A stretch of 64,000 nt of DNA from Corallococcus sp. EGB. GTDB taxonomy: Bacteria > Myxococcota > Myxococcia > Myxococcales > Myxococcaceae. Each line of letters starts with the position of its first letter. Position 1 is the first letter of the stretch. Below are positions 17,200 to 26,895 of this stretch, one piece after another. The notes beneath the pieces are model-generated. The model ran no database searches. It saw only the letters and a program-made list of their open reading frames with translations, and was not told where the DNA came from. Both the position numbers and the translations under genes were made by a program. The stretch spans positions 8,653,356 to 8,717,355 of the forward strand of contig NZ_CP079946.1 of assembly GCF_019968905.1 (NCBI RefSeq). The letters are read 5' to 3'.

Positions 17200-17949
17200 C
17201 TAGGGGCCCTGGGCGGACGGGGCCTCGAAGTCCACGGGTGGCGTGGACGGCGCCAGGTTGCCTGCCGCGTCGAAGGCCTCGATGCGCGCGCGGTAGCTGC
17301 GCCCGTCCTCCAGCGCGAACGCTCCCCCGCAGGCCTCATGGCCCAGATAAGCCGTGGTGCCCTGCACGGGCAGCATGTACTGCTGCGGGGACAGGCCCAG
17401 CCGCCGCGGCGACAGCTTCACCACCAGGAACGCGGGGCTCTCCTCGCGCAGGGCCAGGTTGAGCTTCACGAAGCGCGCGATGCCCTGGGGCGAGCGGCGC
17501 ACGAAGCCCTCCGACACGGCGGGGCGCTTCACCCACTTGGGGGAGTTGGTGTCCGGCCCCTTGCCGCTCATCCACGAGGGCTGCGCGCCCACCTGGCCAT
17601 TGAGGAGGGCGACGTTGGGGAGCACCTCCTGCAGGTTCAGGAAGTAGCGCTTGCCGGGCTGCATCGGCTCCGCCAGCTTGAGGATGATGGTGGCGCGGCC
17701 CAGGGAGCTCTCCCAGCCCTTGGTGACCTTGAGCTTCACCTCGTGGTCGGTGGAGACGAGCTTCAGTGGCTTGCCCACCAGCCCCAGCACCGGCGACTTC
17801 GCGGTGCCCACGCCTTCCAGCAGCAGGCGCATGTTGGTGGGGACGATGCCGCCGGGCGCGGGGTACAGCTGCACTCCGTCCCCGGTGCACTGGGCGGAGG
17901 CGTGGGCGGCGGACAGCAGGGCAGCGGCGAACACGAGGGCTCGGAACAC
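17200..17949 (-). CDS. Secreted hypothetical protein (Ig-like/beta-sandwich)
   Basis: A 249-residue exported protein. The GTG at 17947-17949 gives a good signal peptide, MFRALVFAAALLSAAHASAQ. The mature part begins CTGDGVQLYPAPGGIVPTN, like bacterial Ig-like modules that open with 'PxxGxxPTN', and ends in a second beta module (RIEAFDAAGNLAPSTPPVDF). Such proteins are common in myxobacterial envelopes. It sits 43 bp upstream of hemF on the same strand but has no evident link to haem synthesis. Confidence 0.75.
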   Translation of the reverse strand: MFRALVFAAALLSAAHASAQCTGDGVQLYPAPGGIVPTNMRLLLEGVGTAKSPVLGLVGKPLKLVSTDHEVKLKVTKGWESSLGRATIILKLAEPMQPGKRYFLNLQEVLPNVALLNGQVGAQPSWMSGKGPDTNSPKWVKRPAVSEGFVRRSPQGIARFVKLNLALREESPAFLVVKLSPRRLGLSPQQYMLPVQGTTAYLGHEACGGAFALEDGRSYRARIEAFDAAGNLAPSTPPVDFEAPSAQGP

Positions 17950-18011
17950 GATGCCGCGCAGTGTGCGCCGGGAATGGCCGCGAGGGAAAGTCCCGGCTGA
18001 CCCCGCCTTCT

Positions 18012-18305
18012 TCAGTGCCGGGGGCCTTCGTCCTCGCCCAGGGGGATGGTGCCGAAGCGCGCCTCGTAGTGCTGGAGGTTGTCCTGGAGCATCTTCAGGA
18101 AGCGCTTCAGGTGGCGCGGGCTGGTGATGATGCGCGAGCGCACGCGGGCCAGGGGCTGCTGCGGCTGCACGTAGAGGAAGTCCAGCACGAACTCCGTGTC
18201 CGTGTGGTTCACCAGGGCCAGGTTGCTGTACTGGCCATTGGCCACCTCTTCGGTCATCTGCACCTGGAGCTGCACTTCGGGGGGCTTCGTCGGAGTGTCG
18301 GCCAT
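18012..18305 (-). CDS. DUF3467 family protein
   Basis: A 97-residue small soluble protein. The pattern 'GQYSNLALVNHTDTEFVLDFLYVQPQQPLARVRSRIITSPRHLKRFLKMLQDNLQHYEARFG' is the complete DUF3467 signature, a widespread family without known function. The ATG is at 18303-18305. It is separated by only 31 bp from the divergent esterase gene, so their promoters overlap. Confidence 0.9.
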   Translation of the reverse strand: MADTPTKPPEVQLQVQMTEEVANGQYSNLALVNHTDTEFVLDFLYVQPQQPLARVRSRIITSPRHLKRFLKMLQDNLQHYEARFGTIPLGEDEGPRH

Positions 18306-18336
18306 GAGTCAGGCGGCATAGCGCCTGGGGCCCGCC

Positions 18337-19197
18337 GTGGCCAGTGTCCTCCCCGTGAGCACGCGCTGGCGGGACATCGACGGGGAGTCCACCGCGCCCT
18401 TCGCCCTGGGGCGGGGGAAGGACGCCTGCCTGCTCCTGCATGGCTTCACCGGAAGCCCGTGGGAGGTGCGCCCGCTGGGCGAGGCCCTGGCGGCGCGGGG
18501 CATGCGCGTGGTGGCGCCGAGGCTCCCGGGCCACGGCACCACGCCGGAGGCGATGCTGGACGTGGACTTCCACGACTGGCAGGCCTGCGCGGACGAGGCG
18601 CTGGCGTCGCTCTCCGGGTACAGGCGCGTGTTCGTCGCCGGACTGTCCATGGGCGCGCTCCTGGCGCTGCGGCTGGCCGCGCACCAGCCGGAGGCCGTGC
18701 ACGCGCTGGCGCTGGTGGCGCCCGCGGTGCGCTTCCGGGGCGCGCGCATGGCGCTGGTGCGCCAGCTGTGCCGCACGCCGCTGCTCGAGTGGACGACGCC
18801 GTGGGTGGACAAGGGCGGCACGGACATCTCCGACCCGGAGGCGCTGGCGCAGGCGCCGGTGCTGCCCGCGTTCCCGGTGGCCCGGCTGCGCGACCTGTGC
18901 GCGCTGCAGGACCTGGCCGTGGTGGACGCGCCCCGCGTGCGCTGCCCGGTGCTGGTGGCCACCGCGGAGCAGGACCACGTGGTGGATCCGGAGGGAGGAC
19001 GCTGGCTCGCGCGCCGGATGACGGCGGCCCGGGAGGTGCGGCTCGTGGCCTATCCGGAGGGCTTCCACATCATCCCGCGCGACGTGTGCGGAGCGAGGCT
19101 CGCCCGCGAGGTGGGGGACTTCCTCCAGCCGTGGCGCGAAGAGGAGGACCTCAGGGGCTGGCCGGGAGGGCCGGCGCCAGGCGCGCCACCGCCGTGA
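18337..19197 (+). CDS. Alpha/beta hydrolase (carboxylesterase)
   Basis: A 286-residue soluble esterase/lipase of the Est30 type. The oxyanion region is LLLHGFTGSPWEV, the nucleophile elbow GLSMG (Ser near residue 107), and the acid and His are in ATAEQDHVV and GFHII near the C-terminus; the triad is complete. The start is GTG at 18337-18339, with a second GTG six codons in. Its 3' end overlaps the convergent histidine-kinase gene by 47 bp, so transcription from the two strands collides here. Confidence 0.88.
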   Translation: MASVLPVSTRWRDIDGESTAPFALGRGKDACLLLHGFTGSPWEVRPLGEALAARGMRVVAPRLPGHGTTPEAMLDVDFHDWQACADEALASLSGYRRVFVAGLSMGALLALRLAAHQPEAVHALALVAPAVRFRGARMALVRQLCRTPLLEWTTPWVDKGGTDISDPEALAQAPVLPAFPVARLRDLCALQDLAVVDAPRVRCPVLVATAEQDHVVDPEGGRWLARRMTAAREVRLVAYPEGFHIIPRDVCGARLAREVGDFLQPWREEEDLRGWPGGPAPGAPPP

Positions 19198-21268
19198 GCA
19201 GCTCCACCGCGTCGAGCGGCTTGGTGACGAAGGCGCTGAAGCCCGCGCGCAGGGCCCGGTCACGGTCCTCGCGGCGCGCGGCGGCGGTGACGGCGAGCGC
19301 GGGCACGCCGCCTCCAGCCTCCCAGGGCAGCGCGCGCAGCCGGTACAGGAGCGAATAGCCGTCCTCGCCGGCCAGCGTCACGTCCGTCACCAGCACCGTG
19401 GGCGGGGAGCGGCGCACCTCGTCCATGGCGTCGGTGACGTTGGTGGCGGTGAGCACGTGCGCGCCCACGCGGGTGAGCAGCACGGACATCCACTCGCGCG
19501 CGTCCGGCTGGCCATCCACCACCAGCACGCGCTGGCCCTCCAGCTCCGGGAAGCGCGGCAGCGTGAGGCCCTCCACGGGGCGCGGCTCGCGTGAGGAGCC
19601 CGGGGTCGTGCTGCCGCGCATGCGCGGCAGCACGACGGTGAAGGTGGCGCCCTTGCCTTGTCCGTCGCTGGCGGCCGTCACGGTGCCGCCGTGCAGCTCC
19701 ACCAGGTGCCGCACGATGGACAGGCCCAGGCCCAGGCCGCCGTGCTGGCGGCTCACGCCGGTGTCCGCCTGCTGGAAGCGCTGGAAGAGGAACGGCAGGA
19801 AGTCGGCCGGGATGCCCTCGCCGTTGTCGCGCACCACCAGCTCCGCGCCGTCGTCGCGCGTGCGCGCGGTCACCGTCACGTGGCCGCCGGGCGGGGTGAA
19901 CTTGATGGCGTTGGAGAGCAGGTTCCACACCACCTGCTGCAACCGGTCCGGGTCGCCGAACAGCGGCACGCCGTCCGCGTCCACGGAGACGTGGAGCGTC
20001 AGCTCGCGCGCGAGCGCCGTGGGCTTGACGGCGTCCAGCGCCGCCTCCACCACGTGGCCCAGCTGCAGCGGCACGGGCTCCAATCGCAGACGTCCGCTGG
20101 CGATGCGGCTGATGTCGAGCAGGTCCTCGATGAGCTGTCTTTGGGCGCGGGCGTTGCGCTCGATGGCCTCCACCGCGCGCTGGCGCTTGTCCTCGCCCAG
20201 CAGGCCCTGCCGCAGCATCTGCGACCAGCCGAGGATGGACGTGAGCGGCGTGCGCAGCTCATGGGACACCGTGGCGAGGAACGCGTCCTTGGCGCGGCTG
20301 GCGGCCTCCGCGACGCCGCGGGCCGCGCGCTCTTCGTCATAGAGCCGGGCCCGGTCCAGCGCCTGCGCGCATAAGCGGCCCACCGTCAGCAGGAAGGCGT
20401 GCTCCGCGGCGTCGAAGTCGCGCGCGTCGCCGAAGCCCAGGCCCAGCGCGCCGAACACGCGCCCCCCGCTCACCAGCGGCACGGCGGCCCACGCCTCCAG
20501 GGTCCGCTCACGGGATAACTGGGCCAGGCGCGGGTAGCGGGCCATGCACTCCGTCCATGTGCTCAGCGCGCGGGGCTCGCGGGTGCGCGTCACGTCCGTG
20601 AGGGGACAGGTCGCGGAGACCTCGAAGCGCTGCCAATCCTCCAGCTCGCCGGGCGAGAAGCCGTGCGCGGCGACGCGCTCGAAGACGTCCTGGGCCGAGC
20701 CCGTGGGCACCACCACCAGGCCGGTGAGGGCCCCCATGGCGAGGGCGCCTTCGCGCGCGGCCACCTCCACGACCTGCGCGGGGGTGAGCGCCTCGGAGAG
20801 CGCGGCGGTCATCGCCTGGAGGCGCTCGGTGCGCCAGGCGGCGGTGGTCCACGCGGCGCGGCGGGTGCACACGAGCTCCGTCACGTCCACCGCGAAGGCG
20901 AGCACGCCCTCCACCTGTCCCTGCGTGTCGCGCCGCGGCAGGAGGGAGATGTTGAAGAAGAGCTCCTCGTCGGTTGGACGCACGCGGGCGGAGGCCTCGC
21001 GCAGGTGCAGCGCTTCGCCGGTGGCAAAGACGCGGTCCCAGGCGTCGTGCCAGCCGGGGCCCGCCAGCTGGGGGCAGGCCTCGCGCAGCGGGACGCCCAC
21101 CTGGCCTCGCGTGTCGAGCAGCGTCAGGCGCGTGGAGGTGCTGAACTCGATGAGGTGGCCGGGGCCGCGGTAGAGGCCGAAGAAGGCCGGAAGCTGCTGA
21201 AGCAGCTCATGCAGTCGCGGAGGCGCACCGCCGGACGCCGCGACCCACCCGGCCTGGGCTTCATTCAT
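19151..21268 (-). CDS. Hybrid sensor histidine kinase (PAS-GAF-HisKA-HATPase-REC)
   Basis: A 705-residue soluble two-component protein. In order: a PAS-like domain (about 25-135), a GAF domain (about 150-305), HisKA with phospho-acceptor H336 (SHELRTPLTSILG), an HATPase domain (about 435-555, with NAIKFTPPGG and GLGLGLSIV) and a C-terminal receiver (about 580-700) whose phospho-Asp lies in VTDVTLAGEDG and whose conserved Lys is in TKP. The first receiver acidic pair is VVDGQPD, so one of the two Asp is replaced by Gly. There is no transmembrane segment. The cognate partner is not in the neighbourhood. Confidence 0.93.
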   Translation of the reverse strand: MNEAQAGWVAASGGAPPRLHELLQQLPAFFGLYRGPGHLIEFSTSTRLTLLDTRGQVGVPLREACPQLAGPGWHDAWDRVFATGEALHLREASARVRPTDEELFFNISLLPRRDTQGQVEGVLAFAVDVTELVCTRRAAWTTAAWRTERLQAMTAALSEALTPAQVVEVAAREGALAMGALTGLVVVPTGSAQDVFERVAAHGFSPGELEDWQRFEVSATCPLTDVTRTREPRALSTWTECMARYPRLAQLSRERTLEAWAAVPLVSGGRVFGALGLGFGDARDFDAAEHAFLLTVGRLCAQALDRARLYDEERAARGVAEAASRAKDAFLATVSHELRTPLTSILGWSQMLRQGLLGEDKRQRAVEAIERNARAQRQLIEDLLDISRIASGRLRLEPVPLQLGHVVEAALDAVKPTALARELTLHVSVDADGVPLFGDPDRLQQVVWNLLSNAIKFTPPGGHVTVTARTRDDGAELVVRDNGEGIPADFLPFLFQRFQQADTGVSRQHGGLGLGLSIVRHLVELHGGTVTAASDGQGKGATFTVVLPRMRGSTTPGSSREPRPVEGLTLPRFPELEGQRVLVVDGQPDAREWMSVLLTRVGAHVLTATNVTDAMDEVRRSPPTVLVTDVTLAGEDGYSLLYRLRALPWEAGGGVPALAVTAAARREDRDRALRAGFSAFVTKPLDAVELLTAVARLAPALPASP

Positions 21269-21468
21269 GTGTGGCCCCCCCTACCCCGGCGGAAGGCAAG
21301 GCTTCCGGCGAGAAGAGGCAGCCATCAAACACCGGGACGTGCCGGCACGCACGAAAAGCAACTCGGACAACCTGCCAGGTGTCATGGGCTGAGCGCTCCC
21401 TGGCGCTGCTGGCGTCCAGTAGCGGGCATCCGTCCCTCCGGGTCAGGTAGACGCTCACGGCCGCCGGA

Positions 21469-21486
21469 CATCCGTTATGTCGGATG
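21469..21486. promoter_or_regulatory. Inverted repeat at the ABC-operon start
   Basis: CATCCG-N6-CGGATG spans 21469-21486 and overlaps the first possible ATG (21484) of the ABC transporter operon. It may be an operator or a translational hairpin. It argues for translation starting at the second ATG (21493). Confidence 0.4.
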
Positions 21487-21492
21487 ACAGGC

Positions 21493-22221
21493 ATGCCCTC
21501 CTCTCCTCCTGATTCGGCTCCCCTCGTCGAGCTGCGCGCCGTCACCAAGTCCTACGCGGAAGGCGATTCCGTGCGCGAGGTGCTCTCCGGCACGTCGCTC
21601 GCCCTGCACCGGGGCGAGTTCGTGGTGCTCCTGGGCCGCAGCGGCTCCGGCAAGTCCACGCTGCTCAACCTCATCAGCGGCATCGACCAGGCGACGCACG
21701 GCGAAATCCGGGTGGAGGGCCGCGACCTGGGGCGCCTCCCCGAGCGCGACCGCACCCTGCTGCGCCGCGAGCGCATCGGCTTCATCTTCCAGGCGTTCAA
21801 CCTGCTGCCCACGCTGACGGTGGAGGAGAACGTGCGGCTGCCGCTGGAGCTGCTCGGCCGTTCGAGCGCGGAGGCCGGCGCGCGGGCACGGGAGCTCTTG
21901 GAGCGCGTGGGGTTGGGTGGTCGCGCGAACAGCTTCCCGGACCGGCTGTCCGGCGGTGAGCAGCAGCGCGTGGCGGTGGCGCGAGCCCTGGCCCACTCCC
22001 CGCCGCTGCTGCTGGCGGACGAGCCCACGGGCAACCTGGACGAGGAGACGGGCGGTCAGGTGCTGGACCTGCTGGAGGGGCTCACCCGGCAGGGCAACGC
22101 GTGCGCGCTCATCGTCACGCACGAGCCCGCGATGGCGGAGCGCGCGGACCGCGTGCTGATGATGGAGAACGGGCGGCTGGTGGAGAAGCCCGGCGGCGCG
22201 CGCGGCCGGAGGACGCCATGA
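21493..22221 (+). CDS. ABC transporter ATP-binding subunit (MacB/LolD type)
   Basis: A 242-residue ATPase. Walker A is GRSGSGKST, the signature motif [15 protein letters not shown], Walker [13 protein letters not shown] and the switch His in IVTHEP. The 'EPTGNLD' form is typical of the MacB/LolD/FtsE clade, which powers lipoprotein or hydrophobic cargo transfer rather than import. Two ATGs are possible (21484, 21493). It overlaps the permease gene by ATGA. Confidence 0.95.
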   Translation: MPSSPPDSAPLVELRAVTKSYAEGDSVREVLSGTSLALHRGEFVVLLGRSGSGKSTLLNLISGIDQATHGEIRVEGRDLGRLPERDRTLLRRERIGFIFQAFNLLPTLTVEENVRLPLELLGRSSAEAGARARELLERVGLGGRANSFPDRLSGGEQQRVAVARALAHSPPLLLADEPTGNLDEETGGQVLDLLEGLTRQGNACALIVTHEPAMAERADRVLMMENGRLVEKPGGARGRRTP

Positions 22222-24758
22222 GGGCGCTGCTCGCACGCTCCAGCCTGCGGCACCTGGGCGGGCACCCGTGGCTCACGGCGCTGTCGCTGTTGGGCATCGC
22301 CATGGGCGTGGCGGTGGTGGTGTCCATCGACCTGGCGAGCGGCAGCGCGCTGCGCGCCTTCGAGCAGTCCACGGACGTCGTCGCGGGCCGCGCCACGCAT
22401 CAGATCACCGGAGGCACGTCCGGACTGCCGGAGGGTGTCTACACGGCGCTGAAGCTGCGGCCGGACGCGCCGGACGCGGCGCCCGTGGTGCAGGGCTTCG
22501 TGCAGGTGGAGGGCGGCAACCACCGCACGCTCACGCTGCTGGGGTTGGATCCGTTCGCGGAGGCGCCCTTCCGGGACTTCTCCACGGGCGGCGCGGTGGG
22601 AGACGTTGGAACACTGCTCACGCGGCCCGGCACGGTGGTGATGGGCGCGAAGACGGCGCGGAGCCTGGGCGTGAAGGCGGGGGACACGCTGCCGGTGACG
22701 GTGACGGGGCTTCGCCGGGAGCTGCGCGTGTCCGCCCTGCTGACGCCCGCGCAGGAGACGACGGAGCGCGCGCTGGAGTCGCTGCTCATCGCGGACATCT
22801 CCACCGCGCAGGAAGTGCTGGGCATGGAGGGCCGGCTGACGCGCGTGGACCTGCGCTTGAAGGGCGGAGAGGCGCAGGCCGCACTGCTGCGAGCCACCCT
22901 GCCGCCGGGCGCGGAGCTGCTCCAGACCTCCGGGCGCGCGGGCACGGTGGAGCAGATGACGCGGGCGTTCCGCACCAACCTCACCGCGCTGTCGCTGCTG
23001 GCGCTCGTGGTGGGGATGTTCCTCATCTACAACACGATGACGTTCTCCGTGGTGCAGCGGCGCGGGATGCTGGGCCGGCTGCGCGCGGTGGGCGTGACGC
23101 GCGGGGAGCTGTTCGCGGTGGTGCTGGGTGAAGCGCTGCTGTTGGGCATCGTGGGCACCGCGGCGGGGCTGCTCCTGGGCATCCTGATGGCCAGCGGACT
23201 GGTGGGCCTCATCACCCGCACCATCAATGACCTGTACTTCGTGGTGAACGTGCGGCGTCTGTCGTTGGAGCCGTTCACGTTGTTCAAGGGCTTGAGCCTG
23301 GGGCTGGGCGCGACGGTGCTGGCGGCGCTGGTGCCCGCGTGGGAGGCGGCTCGGGCGGCGCCGGTGACAGCGCTGCGGCGGTCGACGGTGGAGGACGTGT
23401 CGCGCGGCCGGGCGCCCCGGCTGGCGGTGCTGGGGTTGGTCCTCCTGGCCGTCGCGGCGGCGGTGCTCGCGTGGCCCACGCAGGCGCTGCTGCCAGCGTA
23501 CACGGGCCTCTTCGGCGTGCTGCTGGGCAGCGCGCTGCTGGTGCCCTGGGTGACGGAGAAGCTGACCGTGGCGGCGGCGCGGCCCCTGGGCGCGATGTTC
23601 GGTCCGTTGGGACGCATGGCGGCGCGCGGGGTGACTGCGAGCCTGTCGCGCACGGCGGTGGCGCTGGCGGCGCTGATGGTCGCGGTGGCGACGACGGTGG
23701 GCGTGGGCCTGATGGTGTCCAGCTTCCGGGGCACGGTGGCGGCGTGGCTGGAGTCCGCGCTGCAAGCGGACGTGTTCGTGTCGCCGCCGTCACTGGTGGC
23801 GCGGCGCGGGGACTCGTCGCTGGTGCCGGGGCTCGCGGAGAAGCTGCGGTCCACGCCCGGCGTCGAGGCGAGCGGCTCCATCCGGGTCATCCACGTGCGC
23901 ATCAACGACGTGGACACGGACCTGCTCGCGGTGGACTTCGCGAAGGGCCACGAGCGGACGTACCGCTTCAAGGAAGGGCGCGCGGAGGACGTGTGGCGGC
24001 AGTTGGACGCGTCAACGGATGCGCTCATCGTGTCGGAGCCGTTCGCGTTCCACCGGAACGTGCACGTGGGCGACACGCTGCGGGTCGCCACGGACAAGGG
24101 GCCGCACGACTTCCGCGTGGCGGGCGTGTACTTCGACTATGGCTCGGATGTGGGGACGGTGCTGATGCCGCGCGCCACGTATGAGCACTGGTACGAGGAC
24201 CGGGGTGTGTCTGGCCTGTCCCTCTTCGCCGCGCCCGGGCAGGACGTGGACGAACTGGTGGCCCACGTGCGCGACCGCGCGGGCGGTGAGCAGGCGTTGA
24301 ACGTGCGCGCGAACCGGGCGCTGCGGCAGGCATCGATGGAGGTCTTCGACCGCACCTTCACCATCACGCAGGTGCTGCGCTTGCTGGCCATTGGCGTCGC
24401 GTTCGTCGGCGTGCTGAGCGCACTGATGTCCCTGCAACTGGAGCGGGCTCGAGAGTTCGCGGTGCTGCGCGCGACGGGGCTCACGCCGGGACAACTGTGG
24501 GGCATGGTGTCGTTGCAGACGGGGCTGTTGGGATTGCTCGCGGGGTTGTTCTCCGTGCCGTTGGGATTGGCGCTGGCCTACGTGCTGGTGCACGTCATCA
24601 ACCAACGTTCGTTCGGGTGGACGTTGCAGCTGGTGGTGTCGCCCGGCGTGGTGGGCCAGGCGGTGGTGCTGGCCTTGGTGGCAGCGGCGCTCGCGGGGCT
24701 GTACCCGGCGTGGCGCATGGCGCGCGCGAACCCGGCCATGGCGCTGCGGGAGGAGTGA
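22218..24758 (+). CDS. ABC transporter permease with two FtsX domains
   Basis: An 846-residue integral membrane protein. An N-terminal helix (TALSLLGIAMGVAVVVSIDLASGSAL) is followed by a periplasmic MacB-type domain. A three-helix FtsX unit follows near 260-420, then a second copy in the C-terminal half (Arg-free helices near 500-540 and 700-846), ending with the FtsX motif AYPxxxxAR-like 'YPAWRMARANPAMALREE'. Duplicated FtsX architecture fits a single-chain LolC/E-like or 'YbbP' permease. The start ATG overlaps the ATPase stop. The AttH-like gene follows three bases after its stop. Confidence 0.92.
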   Translation: MRALLARSSLRHLGGHPWLTALSLLGIAMGVAVVVSIDLASGSALRAFEQSTDVVAGRATHQITGGTSGLPEGVYTALKLRPDAPDAAPVVQGFVQVEGGNHRTLTLLGLDPFAEAPFRDFSTGGAVGDVGTLLTRPGTVVMGAKTARSLGVKAGDTLPVTVTGLRRELRVSALLTPAQETTERALESLLIADISTAQEVLGMEGRLTRVDLRLKGGEAQAALLRATLPPGAELLQTSGRAGTVEQMTRAFRTNLTALSLLALVVGMFLIYNTMTFSVVQRRGMLGRLRAVGVTRGELFAVVLGEALLLGIVGTAAGLLLGILMASGLVGLITRTINDLYFVVNVRRLSLEPFTLFKGLSLGLGATVLAALVPAWEAARAAPVTALRRSTVEDVSRGRAPRLAVLGLVLLAVAAAVLAWPTQALLPAYTGLFGVLLGSALLVPWVTEKLTVAAARPLGAMFGPLGRMAARGVTASLSRTAVALAALMVAVATTVGVGLMVSSFRGTVAAWLESALQADVFVSPPSLVARRGDSSLVPGLAEKLRSTPGVEASGSIRVIHVRINDVDTDLLAVDFAKGHERTYRFKEGRAEDVWRQLDASTDALIVSEPFAFHRNVHVGDTLRVATDKGPHDFRVAGVYFDYGSDVGTVLMPRATYEHWYEDRGVSGLSLFAAPGQDVDELVAHVRDRAGGEQALNVRANRALRQASMEVFDRTFTITQVLRLLAIGVAFVGVLSALMSLQLERAREFAVLRATGLTPGQLWGMVSLQTGLLGLLAGLFSVPLGLALAYVLVHVINQRSFGWTLQLVVSPGVVGQAVVLALVAAALAGLYPAWRMARANPAMALREE

Positions 24759-24761
24759 GAC

Positions 24762-25958
24762 ATGGGGCGGGGACTCGTCATCGGGGTGGTGTTGGTGCTC
24801 GCCGCGTTGGGCGTGGCGGTGGGCGTGGTGCTGCGGGACACGGAGAACAGCGGGCCCGCGAACGCTGGCGGAATGACGGTCGCGTCCGCGATGGGCGGCG
24901 ACGGCGGCGCGGAGGGCTACGCGCGCGCGATGGAGCCCCGGCCCTTCCAGTTCCCGGAGGACCACGGCCCCCACCCCGACTTCCGCACCGAGTGGTGGTA
25001 CTGGACGGGCAACCTGGAGACGCAGGACGGGCGCGCCTTCGGCTACCAGTTCACGCTGTTCCGCAGCGCGCTGACACCGGAGCAGTCGAAGCGGGAGTCC
25101 GGTTGGGCCACGCGACAGGTCTTCATGGGGCACTTCACGCTGACGGACGTGAGCGCCGGTCGCTTCCACGTCACGGAGCGCTTCAGCCGCGCGGCGCAGG
25201 GACTGGCGGGCGCGGAGGGAACGCCGTTCCATGTCTGGCTTCAGGACTGGGACGTGCGCAGCGAAGGCAGCGACACGTGGCCCATGCACCTGCGCGCGCA
25301 GGGCGACGGGGTGACGCTGGAGTTGACGCTGCACGAGGGCAAGCCGCCGGTGCTCGAGGGAGACAGGGGCTTGAGCCAGAAGGGACCGGAGCGGGGCAAC
25401 GCGTCCTATTACTACTCGCTGTCGCGCATGCCCTCGCGGGGCACGGTGTCGGTGGATGGGCAGACGGTGCAGGTCCAGGGTGAAAGCTGGATGGACCGCG
25501 AATGGAGCACCAGCGCGCTGAGCGGAGATCAGGTGGGCTGGGACTGGTTCGCGCTCCAGCTCTCCGACGGCAGCGAGTTGATGCTCTACCAGCTGCGCAA
25601 GAAGGACGGGACGAAGGACGCGTTCAGCGCGGGCACGTATGTCCCCGCGAAGGGCGACGCCGTGCACCTGACCGCGGACGACATGCAGTTGGAGCCGAAG
25701 GGCGCCTGGAAGAGCCCTCGCGGCGGCGAGTACCCGGCGGGCTGGCGCGTCCAGGTCCCCAAGGTGTCCCTGTCTCTGAACGTGACGCCGAAGCTGCCGG
25801 ACCAGGAGCTGCCGGTGCTGGTGCGCTACTGGGAGGGCGCGGTGACGGTGGATGGCACGCGCGAGGGCCAGCCCGTGCAGGGGCGCGGCTACCTGGAGAT
25901 GACCGGGTACGCGGACGTGCCCCGGAACGAGCAGACGGTGCGCAGCCGCACGCCGTGA
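24762..25958 (+). CDS. AttH/CrtC lipocalin-like protein linked to ABC permease
   Basis: A 398-residue envelope protein with an N-terminal hydrophobic anchor (LVIGVVLVLAALGVAVGVVL). It has the AttH/hydroxyneurosporene-dehydrogenase signature 'PDFRTEWWYWTGNLETQDGRAFGYQFTLFRSAL' and the later 'GESWMDREWSTSAL...GWDWFALQLSDGSELMLY'. The family forms two lipocalin-like barrels that bind hydrophobic ligands. It recurrently sits next to FtsX-type permeases as here, so it probably hands over or receives the transported lipid. A carotenoid role is unlikely without crt genes nearby. Confidence 0.9.
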   Translation: MGRGLVIGVVLVLAALGVAVGVVLRDTENSGPANAGGMTVASAMGGDGGAEGYARAMEPRPFQFPEDHGPHPDFRTEWWYWTGNLETQDGRAFGYQFTLFRSALTPEQSKRESGWATRQVFMGHFTLTDVSAGRFHVTERFSRAAQGLAGAEGTPFHVWLQDWDVRSEGSDTWPMHLRAQGDGVTLELTLHEGKPPVLEGDRGLSQKGPERGNASYYYSLSRMPSRGTVSVDGQTVQVQGESWMDREWSTSALSGDQVGWDWFALQLSDGSELMLYQLRKKDGTKDAFSAGTYVPAKGDAVHLTADDMQLEPKGAWKSPRGGEYPAGWRVQVPKVSLSLNVTPKLPDQELPVLVRYWEGAVTVDGTREGQPVQGRGYLEMTGYADVPRNEQTVRSRTP

Positions 25959-25959
25959 T

Positions 25960-26373
25960 TCAACCCCGGGCGCCCCGCTGTAGCTGGATGGCGTGGGCCT
26001 CCTTCAGGTAGGGGCGCAGCACGTGGAGCGTCTCGTGGCTGGGATTGAGCACGCACAGCCAGAACATGCGCGCGTAGACCGGATGCGGCAGGACCACATC
26101 CAGGTCCGCGTAGTCCACGTTCGGGTCGGGCTCCGGGAACAGCTTCTGGAAGCTCTCCTTGCTCACGCCCAGGTTCAGCCGGAACACGCCGTCGCGGTCC
26201 AGCTCCGAGTGGTAGTCGTGCTCGGTGTCGTGTGTGACGATGGTCGCGAAGGGGAACTTCCGCTCTTCCCCCGCGAAGAAGAAGAGGTCCGGCGTGCTGG
26301 TATCCATGTGCACGTCCCTGAACGCGTCCCGGATGTACGCCGCCAGCGCTTCCAGGCTGATGGCTCCTGTCAT
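25960..26373 (-). CDS. DUF6194-like protein
   Basis: A 137-residue soluble protein. 'KFPFATIVTHDTEHDYHSELDRDGVFRLNLGVSKESFQKLF' followed by 'DVVLPHPVYARMFWLCVLNPS' matches what I recall of the DUF6194 family. Function unknown. The ATG is at 26371-26373. It ends one base after the stop of the convergent AttH-like gene, leaving no room for a separate terminator. Confidence 0.75.
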   Translation of the reverse strand: MTGAISLEALAAYIRDAFRDVHMDTSTPDLFFFAGEERKFPFATIVTHDTEHDYHSELDRDGVFRLNLGVSKESFQKLFPEPDPNVDYADLDVVLPHPVYARMFWLCVLNPSHETLHVLRPYLKEAHAIQLQRGARG

Positions 26374-26456
26374 GACGCCCTCCCCTGAGGTCGAACCGTG
26401 CGGGACTTAGCACGCGACGAAGCAGTCAGGGACAGGGCGTGTGCGGATGCCCCTGG

Positions 26457-26858
26457 TCAGCCCTGAAGCTGGAGGTCGGGGATGGCGGCGAGCAGCGCGG
26501 CCCACTCGGGGTCCCCCGCCATCTTCTCCGCGTGCATCGCCTGGATCTTCTCGCCCAGCGCGGGGTCGGCATCGTCGGTCAGCGCCATGCGCCAGAGCCT
26601 TCCCACGCGCGGCAGGAAGAGCAGGTCCCCCGCGCGGTGCAGGGGTTCATCGAAGTAACGGCGCAGGGCGGACAGGTCCGCGAGGCCCACGCAGTACGCG
26701 TGGGTGAAACCGTCAGCCGGGTTCCCCAGGTCCCTCCCGACGACAGAGAACGACACGGCCTCCGACTTCGCCGTCCGGGTGATGGCTTCCAGGGCTTGAG
26801 CCCTCTCCGCCTCGGACACGCTGTCCTTGAAGCGAAAGCGCAGCAGGTTGATGAACAT
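26457..26858 (-). CDS. Dabb-family (stress-responsive A/B barrel) protein
   Basis: A 133-residue soluble protein of ferredoxin-like fold: MFINLLRFRFKDSVSEAERAQ, then GRDLG...FTHAYCVGLADLSALRRYFDEPLH, the typical Dabb layout. The family contains dimeric barrels of varied, mostly unknown function. The start is the ATG at 26856-26858; no clear ribosome binding site is seen. It is divergent from an HxlR regulator across a region with three GGTAACC repeats, so regulation by HxlR is plausible. Confidence 0.8.
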   Translation of the reverse strand: MFINLLRFRFKDSVSEAERAQALEAITRTAKSEAVSFSVVGRDLGNPADGFTHAYCVGLADLSALRRYFDEPLHRAGDLLFLPRVGRLWRMALTDDADPALGEKIQAMHAEKMAGDPEWAALLAAIPDLQLQG

Positions 26859-26895
26859 GCACGGAGGATAACGACGCGGCCGCGTCGGGACAGGC

